A stretch of 64,000 bases of DNA, taken from assembly GCA_000469685.2 (NCBI GenBank), contig LS997562.1, positions 13,837,467 through 13,901,466 of the forward strand, written 5' to 3'. This DNA comes from Haemonchus contortus. Taxonomy: Eukaryota; Nematoda; Chromadorea; Rhabditida; Trichostrongylidae. This document shows, piece by piece, positions 32,516 to 43,722 of this stretch; position 1 is the stretch's first letter, and every line of letters starts with the position of its first letter. The notes below the pieces were generated by a model that worked only from the letters and a program-made list of their open reading frames with translations, was not told the origin of the DNA and made no database searches. Made by a program: the position numbers and the translations under genes.

Positions 32516-35515
32516 ACCATCCGAAACCAACCCCGATTTAATTCCGCAATATTATGACTAAAAACGGCCATCAAATTACAATTAAGGTTATCATATTTTG
32601 ACTTACAAACCCCAAAAAAACCAAATGTATTATCACCGTCAACACATATTAAAATTTAAATAATGTTATTTTGTCATTTTTTTGACCACAATTAAATTTT
32701 AATTTGCCAGTTTGACTTACAATTAGAGCCCATTTAATGCAGTCAAAAGAATAAGGTTGTACTGCCCCTTTGGGCATGGCGCAACCTTCCAATGTCATAC
32801 AAAAACATCCGAAAAAATTGGTTTCCCATCAAAGTGAACATAAGGTTAGACGTTTGCAGCAACGTAAATGTTCCTTCATGAATGTTAAACCATGAGAAAA
32901 CTCTCAGCATGGAAGGCATCGGACTGTCATTGATGGTAAATGGATTCCATAGCTGCTATTGTGCTCATAAAAATAGATTCTCCCATTTTCGCAGAAAAAA
33001 CTTGGGAAATGCTGAGACATTCGGGATATTTTTTAAGTTATTCTCTTTGGGGTTTTCATTAGTGGCATTGTCAGGGAAATTAGATGGCAAATAACGTTCC
33101 TCCATCAACTTTCCAAAAATGACAAGAGGATGGACCTGAAAGATTCCTCCTTGTCTTCGAGGTTGATTTGCCTTTCTATGAAGTATCCTACTCGTCAAGA
33201 ATGAATCACTTTCCGAGGCCAGAATTCCCCTTTTTCAGTGGTGACCATGGGGTGATCAAGATTTTCCCAACTGGCACATTAACGTTCCCGGTTTTCAAAT
33301 AGGTTTCAAATCTTCCAAAAAACTATGCTTTGCACTTTACATAGTTTATGTGGGGGAGGGCAAATGACGAGTGCACATGGGCCCTATGATGTGGAATGAC
33401 TTCCACCAACAAGTTGAAACGATTTTTACCGAATTCGAAACCAAAACAAGCGCTCCTCCCGCAATGGAGGACTCCAGCAGATTCTCTTTTTAGGGATTCC
33501 TTCCCACCAATAGCTTTTTTCCTTGCATCTTGAAAAACGAGCAACGTCGGACTTTTTTTTGGCCTAATCCCTCTTTTCGCCATTAGAAATGACCCCTTCT
33601 TAGGCTGTCTATGCAAAATGTCCGTTACTTTTCTCTTGACAGCTTTTCGTTAGTTTTAGCGCCTACATCCATATCATGTAGTGTCAGAGCGGATTCGGAC
33701 GAGTTGTCAGGTCATGTCCATCAATCTCGTCTACTCAACCACCCATCACATGGCGTTTGCACGATTACAAGCGACAGCTCCGAATCGAAAAGCGACGGAA
33801 CAGGAAGATGAGTGCTTCTTCGCTCTGCTCTTCCGTTCCCGTGCACGTTGCAGGCTTGTAACAGGCATGTTCCACCTGAACTGCTTTTCCTGTAATACTG
33901 GTGGGGTTTTACATTCAGGGTAGCGAAGGGAATTGGCTATGATCGGCCAGTGCAGGTGGAGACTGTGAAAGCTTTTTTTCCAGAGGGTCTCATTTCACTT
34001 GCGAAAAATCAACTCTGGAGGACAAACAGAAATCAGGGCCACTCAGAGCCGTGTTTGCTTAGTACCACCCTTGTGGCGAGCTGTGACGACAAGTTGTTTA
34101 GAGTGCCTGATGGCTTCTGATTAGCTTCGGTTGCGTTGAAGGACGTACACGGGTGGCAAAGATCATAACGCTACCCTTGCTATTCATGTTAGTCAAGTAT
34201 TTCATTCATGTGGGGTTAACTGAAAGGTTCGAGATACATGAACAGTCAAAAAGCAATACGGTGACATCTAGGGTAACAACAAAGGGCAGAAAGAGTGGGA
34301 GATGCACTTTCAGATTTCACTGAAAAGCTACCACGATGTAGCTTGGGGCCGTGGTGGACCCACACTTGACCAGGAGTCAAAACCTCTCTGCACACCGACT
34401 TATTTGGTAACATTCAAATTGATTTCTGATAATTGTAAGTATGAGCGATAGCCAGTGATACAATGGTAAAGGGCTACAACCTTTCATGAAACCCATAACC
34501 CATATATCAAAAAGGGTCCATGAGATCCAAGCTTTCCAATCGAGGTCGCTGTTCAGTAGATATCTATGGTACCAGAGTAGTTTGGGAGGGAAAAGACCGG
34601 CTTGAAACTGCACCTACGAGTTGCTAGAAAGCAAAAATACCCATTCAAATGTCCCTACATATGTGAATGATAGCCGAGTGCGTGGAGCTTATCGGGTAGA
34701 TTAATCAATGTCATGCGTCTCATCAACTCATACGCACATAACTGAAGCAACATGAGTCGTTCCACACAAATTGACATTCGGGGGAGGGACACTGACAGAT
34801 CTGAGTGGGTAAAAGCCAACCTGGGCAATCAGAATGTTGTTGTTCACGAAGTGACTGACCATCCGGGAACACACAGTAAGTTACCTTTGACCATTTCATT
34901 GCGCTTTTTTGTTCCACATCCCTTTCATTACGCACTAATGGTTTATCCAAGACCCTGTAGTGTTCAAGGACCATCATGGAACCTCAGTTCTTAGTTTTGG
35001 CGATCTTCGAGTCCCTGGCGTATCATTGACCAAGAAAGAGGCCAATTGAGTGCCTGATGGTCGTGTATGCAATATTTGGTTGGTACCTTTGGGCGCGTGG
35101 TGGAGTCGATTCCAGTCGAATGACAGATTATAAGTGTCAGGCCGAGTCGTCCATCCATCTCAACGCACATCAATCAATCTACTCGCCCAGCTACCCCTCG
35201 TCAGACAAAAACGAGACCGTCGCCTGCAGTTTTCGGTGCAATTCTTGACGAATTCAACACATCAACAATGCCCTGAGATGGAGAGAAATCATCGAAAACC
35301 GCTTCCGAAACCAAGTTTCTCGAATAGCGCATTAGCTAAAAGCGTCCCATCTGAGTGACACATCCACATGTCCTCAGATAAGAACTACTCCATCGAATTG
35401 ACGACGATCGAGGACAACCTGTTCTAAGATGATTTCATAGAAAGCTTGAGAAGCCGGTCAAAAGACTTTAGGAATTCAAACGGTTCTCTGTAATTGTTTG
35501 TAAGGAGAATCTCAC
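32516..35515. other. No intact gene recognised
   Basis: Includes AT-rich DNA at 32530-32760 and moderately long minus frames at 32965-33198 and 33323-33616 without recognisable domains. A short LIM-like peptide near 33850 is described separately. Confidence 0.35.
33852..33919 (+). pseudogene. Possible degenerate LIM-domain exon
   Basis: After a TTGCAG acceptor, the frame reads LVTGMFHLNCFSCNTGGVLH. The HxxCxxC spacing and neighbouring residues resemble the centre of a LIM zinc finger (Ajuba/zyxin-like). The next expected cysteine is a glycine, and no other half of the domain was found. Confidence 0.2.
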
Positions 35516-35825
35516 CTGGCTGCGACTTTCGTGGTTCGAAACGCTTCAGCGATTTCTCCAGCATAAGCAGAGGATTCGTGGGCGGCTTCTTTGCCGATAG
35601 TGATTCAGCGCTCCACAATAGATCGGTTGGTGTGGGATCCTTCGAACACGACGGCGATAACCCGACATTATCGTTTGTTGAAGGGGTTGCAGTGCTCAGT
35701 ACGGATTCTGCCGACGTTGCCGACGTCTCCTTGGGGATCTTTGCCGACGGCTCCATTTCAGGAATTTCGAACTCTTCCATAGTTCTCTTGGTAGGTTTTG
35801 CTTGTTTCCGTCGACCCATCGTCAC
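35516..35825 (-). CDS. First exon of a gene with a NuRD-recruitment-like N terminus
   Basis: The frame starts MTMGRRKQAKPTKR (the likelier start is the second Met, at 35819). It runs 101 codons to the donor CAG|GTGAGA at 35515. The first residues match the RRKQxKP motif that recruits NuRD through RBBP4 in SALL, FOG and BCL11 zinc-finger repressors. The rest is Ser/Thr/Pro-rich, with a helical LLMLEKSLKRFEPRK segment. Reading past the donor gives a stop after 30 codons, which supports splicing. Zinc-finger exons are expected further left on the same strand. The split finger at 26012-26266 is the only candidate seen. Confidence 0.5.
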
Positions 35826-37040
35826 TCACAAGGAAAGCTAGAAGTCGGCGTGTATATTAGTAATGAGAGCAGAATAACGAAAAAGGAAGTGATGTGAAGA
35901 AAGCGTGCGTAGAGGAGAAAAGTATGTGGAAATGGGTAATGGGTGTGAGTCGGACGAGACGTTTTGTGGCCCCGCTCGACTCCGCCCATGTCATCCATCA
36001 ATCACTCCATGTTATGATCACATGCGGCAGCAGATACAAGAGGAGAACATGGCGAGAGAGGACGCTCACGTTGGAAGGATTGCGACAGCGCCAGCGAAAA
36101 ACCAACTCATCGTCGAGGTCGACGCGACTCATGGGGCTCTAGCTGACCGGCTGAAATGGATGCAAAGGGTGACGGCAACAGCTCCAGCTGCAACGGTGCA
36201 ACCGACGGATTCGCCTTCCCCCTCACCTTGGCTGAATATTTATGCATTTTTGAAGGTGACGGCCAGGTGGCGGTGAATTGATGGAGCGAGCGGCTCAGAG
36301 ACGCCAGAGAGGGCGAAGGCTTCGTCGAGGCAGTACGAAAGCGCTTCATAAATCAATCACTTTGTTATGATCGCGTGCCAGATAGACGACGGCCCGCTGT
36401 GCCACGTTGAATTGACTTCATCGCCTCAGATTTGACTTTAGATGGGCTCAGTCGATGCCCACATCTGCTCAGTTGATTTTTCTAGGTGTGAGGTAGAATT
36501 ACCAGTATCTCCTGCTACTTGGCATCATCATTGGATGATAGAGGGCATAGCGCTTAAGCTGCTGTGACTGCGCACTGAATCCGAGTACGACTCCGTTGAG
36601 CACTTCCCCTGTAAAAGCTAAATAAGACAAGGCTTTCAGCTCAAAAGCTGTAAACGTTCCATGGGATAGTAGTTATGAAAATGAGGATAATGGAGTGAAG
36701 CAATGACCTGCTATACGACAGTTTAGGGCCCATTTATGATGTTAGGTTGAACTAATAAATTTGATGCGAAGCGAGTTCTCGAAAGGGAAAGGTGCTACGT
36801 AGTAGATAAAGAGGTTCAATTGATCAATCCTGTGAACATGGGCCCAATTCTCAAAAACTGATTAATAAATTGATCACGTGGTCGTATAGATTTTCATTAC
36901 TTGGCCCTGAAAATCTGTTGTCGAATCAGGTTTTGTCAATTGTTGGCCAAACCAGGGGTTTTGCTTTTTCACTCTTTACTTTCGGTCCCCTCCACGATGC
37001 ATCGTCCCAGCTGCAGAGCTGCAGCTGTTGAACGTGTTTC
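35826..37040. other. Upstream flank, no gene recognised
   Basis: Overlapping plus-strand frames of 82 and 123 codons at 35894-36276 look like GC-driven chance frames. This may hold the promoter of the minus-strand gene starting at 35825. Confidence 0.3.
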
Positions 37041-37326
37041 AGAGCGCTTCTGCTTGGCGACCTTCAGTCTACAGATTCGTTAGAGGGCTCGACCCACTCG
37101 AACACTTTCCAGCAATCCTTCAAAAATGGGATCTCCGTGAGCGGCTTCTTCAAAGGGAACGGCCGCTTTCAAGTGGAACGTTTCGGAAGCTCTCACATCT
37201 ACATCAAACAGTATTTCACCAAGTCAAATCCCGCCGAAGTCGCATATTCAGTAGGGCAAATGAAATTTTCCGATGCTATAGGGAAGAACAGAGATAAACA
37301 TAAAAATAAACACACACTTCAGGGAT
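37041..37326 (+). CDS. Unidentified coding-like exon ending in a stop
   Basis: A TTTCAG acceptor at 37035-37040 opens a frame of about 94 codons to TAA at 37324-37326. Blocks include FFKGNGRFQVERFGSSHIYI and NPAEVAYSVGQMKFSDAIG. Codon choice (AAC, GGC, CGC, ATC, TTC preferred) looks coding, and the peptide looks globular. No family is recognised and no upstream exon was found. Confidence 0.35.
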
Positions 37327-39629
37327 AAACAAAACGACTGAAACCGCCCTCCGCACATCAGTGGAGTGATGTTAATCGTTATCCTACCATCGAAATGAAA
37401 TTGTGGAGTCCCTCAATGGCATTGAATGGATGTGAAGCAATGGGAATTTACTCGAATTAGCCAATAAAGGCCATTTCCAAGTGATACTAGTGCTATGGTG
37501 TGGATTACAAGTTAAATATAGCAGGTATGACTGATGTGGTAGCTGAACCGATCACTATCTTCGGGTGTGCGTGGGGAAAAGTGGGTTGCTCTGGTTCAAG
37601 TGAACTATAAAATAGGATGGAGAAGTACATTTATAACATGGGTGGCCTTCATTTGAACGCTGGTTTATGGCTACGCTGACCAACAACTTCAACTACAGCT
37701 TCCCCAACGTCATACAACTCTTCCTGTAACCAAATTGGCTATACTTAAAGCACAAGAGGTAATCGATCCAACTCAAGGATGTGATTATTTAATCGCACAA
37801 GAATGACCTTGAACAAACACTAGCTGTGATCCGAGCTATCGCAGCGCATGAAATATTGGGCATGGGAAGTAGGCAATGAAAGGGCATTGGGCATCTGACA
37901 CCAGACGAAGAACAGGCCTCAATTTGAATGACAGAAAAGTAGCAGCGAGTTAAAGTAAGGTAATAGATCCCTCTAAGGTTTATAGAATGGTCCTAAGTAT
38001 GTTGGAAATCATATAGTGCGTTGGTGAACACCGTTGTATCCAAGTTCAAACACACCCAAAAAATCATAGAACGGAGGCAATAGCGGAATTGTTTATTTTT
38101 ATTGTTTAGTACATCATTCCGTCAAAAACATAAATATGATGCATAGAGACAAAAATCAAACTGAAAGAACTAATTACCATAACAAGTCAAAAGTGAAGAT
38201 ATCTATAAAGGATACCTAAACACCATCTAGTCATTCTAGTATACCTAGAACTGAGCATTGCGAACTAGCAACAATGGTTTGAAAAGCTTGAGTGTAGCGC
38301 AAGATGAGAGCTGGAGAACTGACACAGGGGTAACCAATTTCACAAATTGTAGAATAATAATCTAGTGACAATAAGTGTGTAAACCAAGGCACAACCATAA
38401 GCATAACGAATTCGAAAAATACAGAGAAAAAGAAGGAGAGATTGAAAAAGGAGAAGAAGATAGCGCAATAAATATAGAATAAATGAGACCACAAAAGGAA
38501 AGAAGAAACAGAAAGGTAGCATGGGTAGGAGGTTCATAATCATTTTGTTACATAATTGCGATCAAAAGAAGGTCGCTTCTCCCGATCGGGAAGATGAAGA
38601 AGCTCACCGTCTTGGTCCTCGAACCTGCACACTCCAGTACTGTGGCTTGTTGTCAGCTTAACGCGGTAGGAGCAAATTCGTCCAGTTTCGTGTGAGTAGT
38701 CCAAGGAGGATCCCAATCCGGACAGATCACCAGTTTCCAGGTTCTTCAAGAATTAATCTATAGATTGTCTCCAGTTGTTCTAAAGGTTAGTGTATCGTGG
38801 TTTGCAGGATCTGTGATGATGCCAGATTACGGGATTGCTAAGAGATTGAAATAGTGCGTTTCCATCTTCGAGTCCCTCACCCCCGGTTTTTTCCGTAACT
38901 GCGATGTCAATACGTCGAGACGTCATAGGGCCGATTGATGTGCTTGCTGTGATAGCGATCAGTTTCTCAATGTAGCTGTTCTCCGTTATCGCAAACGTCA
39001 ATATAGGGAAGAGTACACAGAAAAAATGAGGTGATCGTCCAAGACGATTGCCGCTCATAAGAGAGGAACTGCGCAACGTATTTCAACCTTTCATATGTGC
39101 CAAATACTGCCCAGAGTCTGAACTCTATACCTTTGCGACGGAGAAGACGGAGAAGTTCGACATTTCATCCAGCTCGGGCAACCTACCAAGAATGTTTACA
39201 TCTATGGAAACAGCGCATGAGTGGGGTGTGCGACCTTACTGTACCTACGTGACAGCCACTTCATTGTGCTGCTTCGGGCACTGCTGTGCTCCCATGCATG
39301 TTTTATGGTTCTCATAATGTCAGTCAAAGACTGAGGAGAGCAGTCTGAATAACTGGTTATTTATTAAATCCTAAGCTAAGGAATGAAGAACCGACGTACA
39401 TACCCATTCCGCCTGTGGTGGAAGGTAGGAACGAAGACATGGCTGTTGAAGAGGTTCGTCGATGATTTTCTCCATTCGAGTTGCAGTAACTATTGAGAAA
39501 CGAGTGAAAGTCATTTCGGTATAGTAGCTAGCGAAGCTTCGGTAGGCTTCGCAAATGCTCTTTTCCTCCTCGGCGTCTCCCTCCGTAACTGCTGCTCTTC
39601 TCTCTTTCATCCTACTTACTATAAAGCGC
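37327..39629. other. No gene recognised
   Basis: Only short or compositionally biased frames, such as the Phe-rich minus frames at 38231-38543, which are translations of GA-rich DNA. Confidence 0.35.
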
Positions 39630-39635
39630 TTCGTC

Positions 39636-39690
39636 TGCCGTCTGTCTGTCGTCTGTCTGTCGTCTGTCTGTCTGTCTGTATGTCTGCCAC
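39636..39690. repeat. (GTCT)n microsatellite
   Basis: GTCT repeats with interruptions (GTCGTCT, GTAT), the complement-type counterpart of the GACA run at 14836. Confidence 0.9.
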
Positions 39691-39729
39691 GAAATTCATT
39701 AGCTTCTTTAGATCTGCCTGGAGAGACCG

Positions 39730-40330
39730 AGTAAAGCGTGGGACGGGTGGGCCATGTCCCGAGAAGTATAAGGCACACTTCAGCTTGGCGGAGCTCTGCC
39801 CACAGTGGGCGTGGTGTGCATCGAAATAAACCGTAGTGGGGACCATGATTTCAAATTCAGCCACAAGACGGCTTCAAAACTGGGGTTTAAAGACTTCTTG
39901 AGGTGTGCATTGGTAATTTGGATCCAACTGGGGAGACCCACTCCCAATGGGTGGGGCGTTCTCCGAAAATGCAAAGCTTGATGAAATCATTTATAACTCG
40001 GTTTGGAGAAAGCCAACAGAGCAGGAAAATGTTGATGTGGGAGGAGCATTGTCGAAGGTGTCTTTAGCATAAATGACGTCAGCGGAGGCCCGCCCACAAT
40101 GGGTGGGGCGGGCCTCGAAGCTCTCAACCCTTCTTACATCTATATAGGAAAATTCATAACTCCTGTCCCCATAGACCTAGGAAGTTCAAACTTGGTGGGA
40201 GTACAGGCGACAGGATGGGAACACTTATGGTGGCAGGACCAGACTCCGTCCACAGGAGGCGAGGCTTGAGCGGAAACCCATAAATCCGATAAAGGTCTAC
40301 AATGAAAAGCCCATGTGGCTCCGTTTCTCA
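39730..40330. repeat. About four diverged units of a ~150-bp satellite-like repeat
   Basis: Units are marked by near-palindromic GC blocks: GCCCACAGTGGGCGTGG (39794), CCCACTCCCAATGGGTGGGG (39937), CGCCCACAATGGGTGGGGCG (40091) and CCGTCCACAGGAGGCGAGGC (40246). They are spaced roughly 145-155 bp apart, with TTATAACTC-type blocks between. The reverse complement resembles units at 1-900 and 15060-15390. Confidence 0.55.
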
Positions 40331-40479
40331 TGGCTAGAGCCCCTAGCGCACGCGAGAGCGCTGCGTAGCCGCCTGGTGTCTTTATATATCACTTCTCTGC
40401 ATAGTTCACAAGTTCGTCACTGCCTGTAGCTCGCACGATTCCTCATGACGTATCAGCTCAAGAGACATCACAGAGACAC

Positions 40480-40852
40480 GCCCTTGGTAACGTGTGAGCT
40501 CATTGCTTTCCTAGCATCGTGAAAGTGATGGACGAGTCGGTTGCACTTCTCATCGTTCGAACTTGAGAAGCTATGCAAAGAAGAAACAGAGGAAGATGTG
40601 AAAGAGAGAAGAACAGCAGCTTTGGTAGAAGCTGAGGAGACTGGCAATATCATTCGCAAAGCCCACTCGAGCTTCGATAATTGCGAGACCATGATGACTT
40701 CCTTTCGCAGTCCTGAAAGAACTGTTACTACGTCTAAAAGGGTAATGGAGAAAGTCATCCAAGACTTCCACTTACTTCGTCAACAACGTCTTAGTGGATA
40801 TCCGCAATGGTTCACTGCTACTACGACCAACATCTTCAAGGTTAGAGCATAG
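40480..40852 (+). pseudogene. RTE-type LINE fragment (linker upstream of the reverse transcriptase)
   Basis: The frame at 40541-40852 includes RRTAALVEAEETGNIIRKAH and RSPERTVTTSKRVMEKVIQDF. These match the segment just upstream of the reverse transcriptase in strongylid RTE polyproteins, which typically reads like 'ALVEAAEAGKSIRKARRSF' and 'SRRGMEKIIYDFY'. The reverse transcriptase itself does not follow intact. Confidence 0.65.
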
Positions 40853-41216
40853 TGGGAGCGCCGTTGCGGGGTCGCGCGGTCTTCCCGCCGCTCGACCGAT
40901 GTCACGTCAGACGAGTGTCGAGCCGATACAGATTGCAAGCATTTGCGTCAGGACACACACACAATCAGCTAATCGCCGATGAGGCGATGTTTTTCTTCCA
41001 TTCTTTTTTCTGTGTTATTCTTTTAGCTGCTGCGACCCTCATTCTAACTCTCTACCTCATAAGACTTCAAAAGGTTGGCTTTTTTCGCTTTTACTAGGTT
41101 TTTTTGTTATCTTATGCATATAAGTGGATGAATTTTTGCTTACCGTAATCAGCTCTTCGCACCGCAACCACTCGTACGCAATGGTGCAAGTGTGCAGCTC
41201 CTACAAACGTCCCATT

Positions 41217-41740
41217 TTTCGTTTATTTTCTAAACTCGCTCATCTACCAAGGTCGACTTATAAATTTCAATATCGTCAGCGAAACCTTTGCAGTGAGCGC
41301 TAGTTCCACAATCTTAGGCAAGCCATGGGAGAAAATGCAAAAGAGTACTGGTGAAAGGACACCACTATGGGGAACACCACTAGACACGGCTCTGACGGAA
41401 GGAAGACCTTGTTATCGTTACTTGGACGTCTTTTCCTCGAGAAAAGAATAAATCCACAAGATACTTCTATGATATGTATACACAAACACGCTTCAGCTTC
41501 ATCAAAATTTCTGTACTATTAACTCTGTCGAAAGCTTTGCGGAAGTCAAATTATACAACACCCAAACATTCCTATCATTCACGCTGTCCAGTTACCGGTC
41601 GCCTCAGCACCTCAGCTATTTGAGTTACGGTTGATCTTCCTCTCCTGAATGTTTCTTGAGATTCTGGCGTGATCTTACTGCTATCTGAATGCTCATTCGA
41701 GACCCTCTTAACAACTTCTTAAAAAATTCTACGAAAGATT
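41217..41740 (-). pseudogene. CR1/jockey-type LINE reverse-transcriptase fragment
   Basis: Across frameshifts on the minus strand come FDFRKAFDRVNSTEI (about 41545-41500), VTITRSSFRQSRV, then SSGVPHSGVLSPVLFCIF (about 41385-41325). Finally there is a partly recognisable FADDIEIY near 41270. The order and spacing are those of reverse-transcriptase motifs of the 'DFSKAFD', 'SGVPQGSVLSP' and 'FADD' kind. Several frame changes show it is dead. Confidence 0.75.
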
Positions 41741-43143
41741 GAAGTGACGTGGACCGATCTACCACTCTTCGCATTAGAACAAGGTCGCTTTGGAATCGGA
41801 GTTATGTAGGAACGTTTCCATCCGTCGCGAACCTCCGCCCGGATAAAGCTCAAGTTATAGATGAATTACAACTACGTTACTATCATTCTTCGCAAAACCT
41901 CATAAAATACTTCTGCCAAAAGCGTATCATTGCGTACAGCTGGTTACAGTAAGCTACGTATGTGCGGCCCAGTGCGAGTGGTGCGACCTCTACAGCAATG
42001 TACATACAACTCGTCTGTCTTTGGGTGTGTACGTCGGGTAGGTCTGGCCCTTATCATGTCCTATTTATTCCGCTTTCGACCAGACAGCGCCCCTTGTGCT
42101 ATCCCTGGAGATCATAGCTTCATCCCTAAGAGGAACCGCAGAAACCGCTCTTGTCGTGAACTGTACCTTCAAGGTTGAATCTTGAGATGTTCACCAACAT
42201 TTGGTTTGCAATGTTTCACCTGTGTCGCCTGTATTGCCGTTGACTATCGATTTGCTCGAGCGGCGCCATAATGTCTCCGCTCGTCCCTGTCGTAGCCGGT
42301 GCGGTGCAGAGAACTTCCTTTGCTGGAAGGGTACGAGGCATATCATTCCTTCCATTCAGAGGCTTCATAAAAAATCTGGCCCTCGTGCTATCGACCTTTC
42401 GGGTATTCGTTTGGTGTTCCGCAAACGTCAGTCAGTAACCACCAGAAAGTAACAGTCATTACAAAAACGCATGGCGCGTCTGGTCCTTCTGATAATCGAT
42501 TTTCTGGGATAAGTGTCACCATCACTTCTCTCCGTTTTTCGACTAAACTAGGAATGTTGCCTTCGTCCCTGTACTTGGGGAGACCCGTTGAATTGGTCAA
42601 TTTCTCATGATATCGCCTTCGTTACAATCAGTCGTAAGTCGGCCTTTACAAATTTCGGCCAGTATGCGTTTAGAATTCTCGAGATATTTGGGGTTGTAAG
42701 CACGATATATCTGAAAGGCGAAGATGATGTGAGCAGCGGCCGTCATTCTTCACTCCCATGTCTATTACTTCAAATGATGCACGGTCACATCTTGTAAAGG
42801 CGTGTGTGTCAGATCGAACTGAATCCCTTCGGAACTCTGCCTGACTGTCCTTTATCCAGTATCAAGCCAGTCCAACAGAGGATAGCCTGGGTGAAAAGAA
42901 TAAAGGTCGTACATTTTTTCTGTATGTGATGGCTTATCTAACCACGGAACGGGAACCGCGGGGACGACATCCCATCCTGCCGGAGATAGTACGTGAGCGG
43001 TACACGAAGTTTTCAAAGGATTAGAATATAAGTTCTGAGTTCTGAATAGAAGTTGAGATGAGTTCCCGATGGCTCCATAGGAACGATGAAGGGAAACCAT
43101 CTTGATCTTGTGATCGGCAAAGTTCCAACAGACCTTGCAATTC
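41741..43143. other. No gene recognised; probably decayed transposon sequence
   Basis: Frames of 67-83 codons are present without convincing motifs. The position next to the LINE remnant suggests related debris. Confidence 0.3.
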
Positions 43144-43425
43144 CTATTCCCGGTCCCAGCGGCCGCAATTTTGTAGGTTAATTAATGAATGGCGTAGCCT
43201 GCGCGATTTCATGTTGGCGATTAGCTTGAGAGTCTTTGAAGAGAGAAGGCTACTGGCAACTTGTAGAACCTTTGTCTTCTTAGCACGATCTTGGAAATGT
43301 TCGTAGCCTTGTTCGTGCAAGTCGCATTCCTCATCGATGTTGTCAATGACGGTCAAAAGCTTTGTTTTAAAGTTGAGCGACAGTGATGCGATGGCGTGCT
43401 CCCGTGTAAAACTACGGAACAACAT
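43144..43425 (-). other. Unidentified helical open frame of 93 codons
   Basis: The frame includes LNFKTKLLTVIDNIDEECDL and EQGYEHFQDRAKKTKVLQ, with good coding-like codon choice. It resembles the coiled part of a retroelement gag or ORF1 product, but no family can be named. Confidence 0.25.
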
Positions 43426-43722
43426 CGGCAGTCAGACCATCTGAGTGAGTGAATTTCCTATATCGAAAAAGGTTCGGTATTTTTCTTGGGAAGATTCGAT
43501 TAGGGTTCAGCTGAAATTTTTGTTGAACTGAAGAGCGGAAGTATAGAGCGGGAATGGTTAATCTGTAGTGAAGAAAGGGAAGAAATTCGCCGATCTCCAG
43601 AAAAATAAGGCTCGTCAAAGGTAGAGATAATAGAGGATGGGCGAGACTACCATGATGAAATAACATGGAAGTGATATTCGGGCGAGATTTCACTTGTTGC
43701 AATTGCGCAAAGAGCTGCCAAC

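Noticed and set aside
32754..32800. Hairpin AAGGTTG...CAACCTT as a terminator or structured RNA
   Set aside because: Stem is imperfect and no associated transcript feature is visible.
35894..36276. Overlapping 82- and 123-codon plus-strand frames upstream of the NuRD-motif exon
   Set aside because: Three frames are open on the same GC-richer DNA with no domain, no acceptor or donor logic and low-complexity peptides. Judged chance.
38231..38543. Phe/Leu-rich minus frames resembling a membrane protein
   Set aside because: They are translations of a GA-rich tract; no start context, splice partners or family.
39371..39864. Minus-strand 135-codon frame with DRQTDDRQT repeats
   Set aside because: The repeats are the translation of the GTCT microsatellite and adjacent satellite units.
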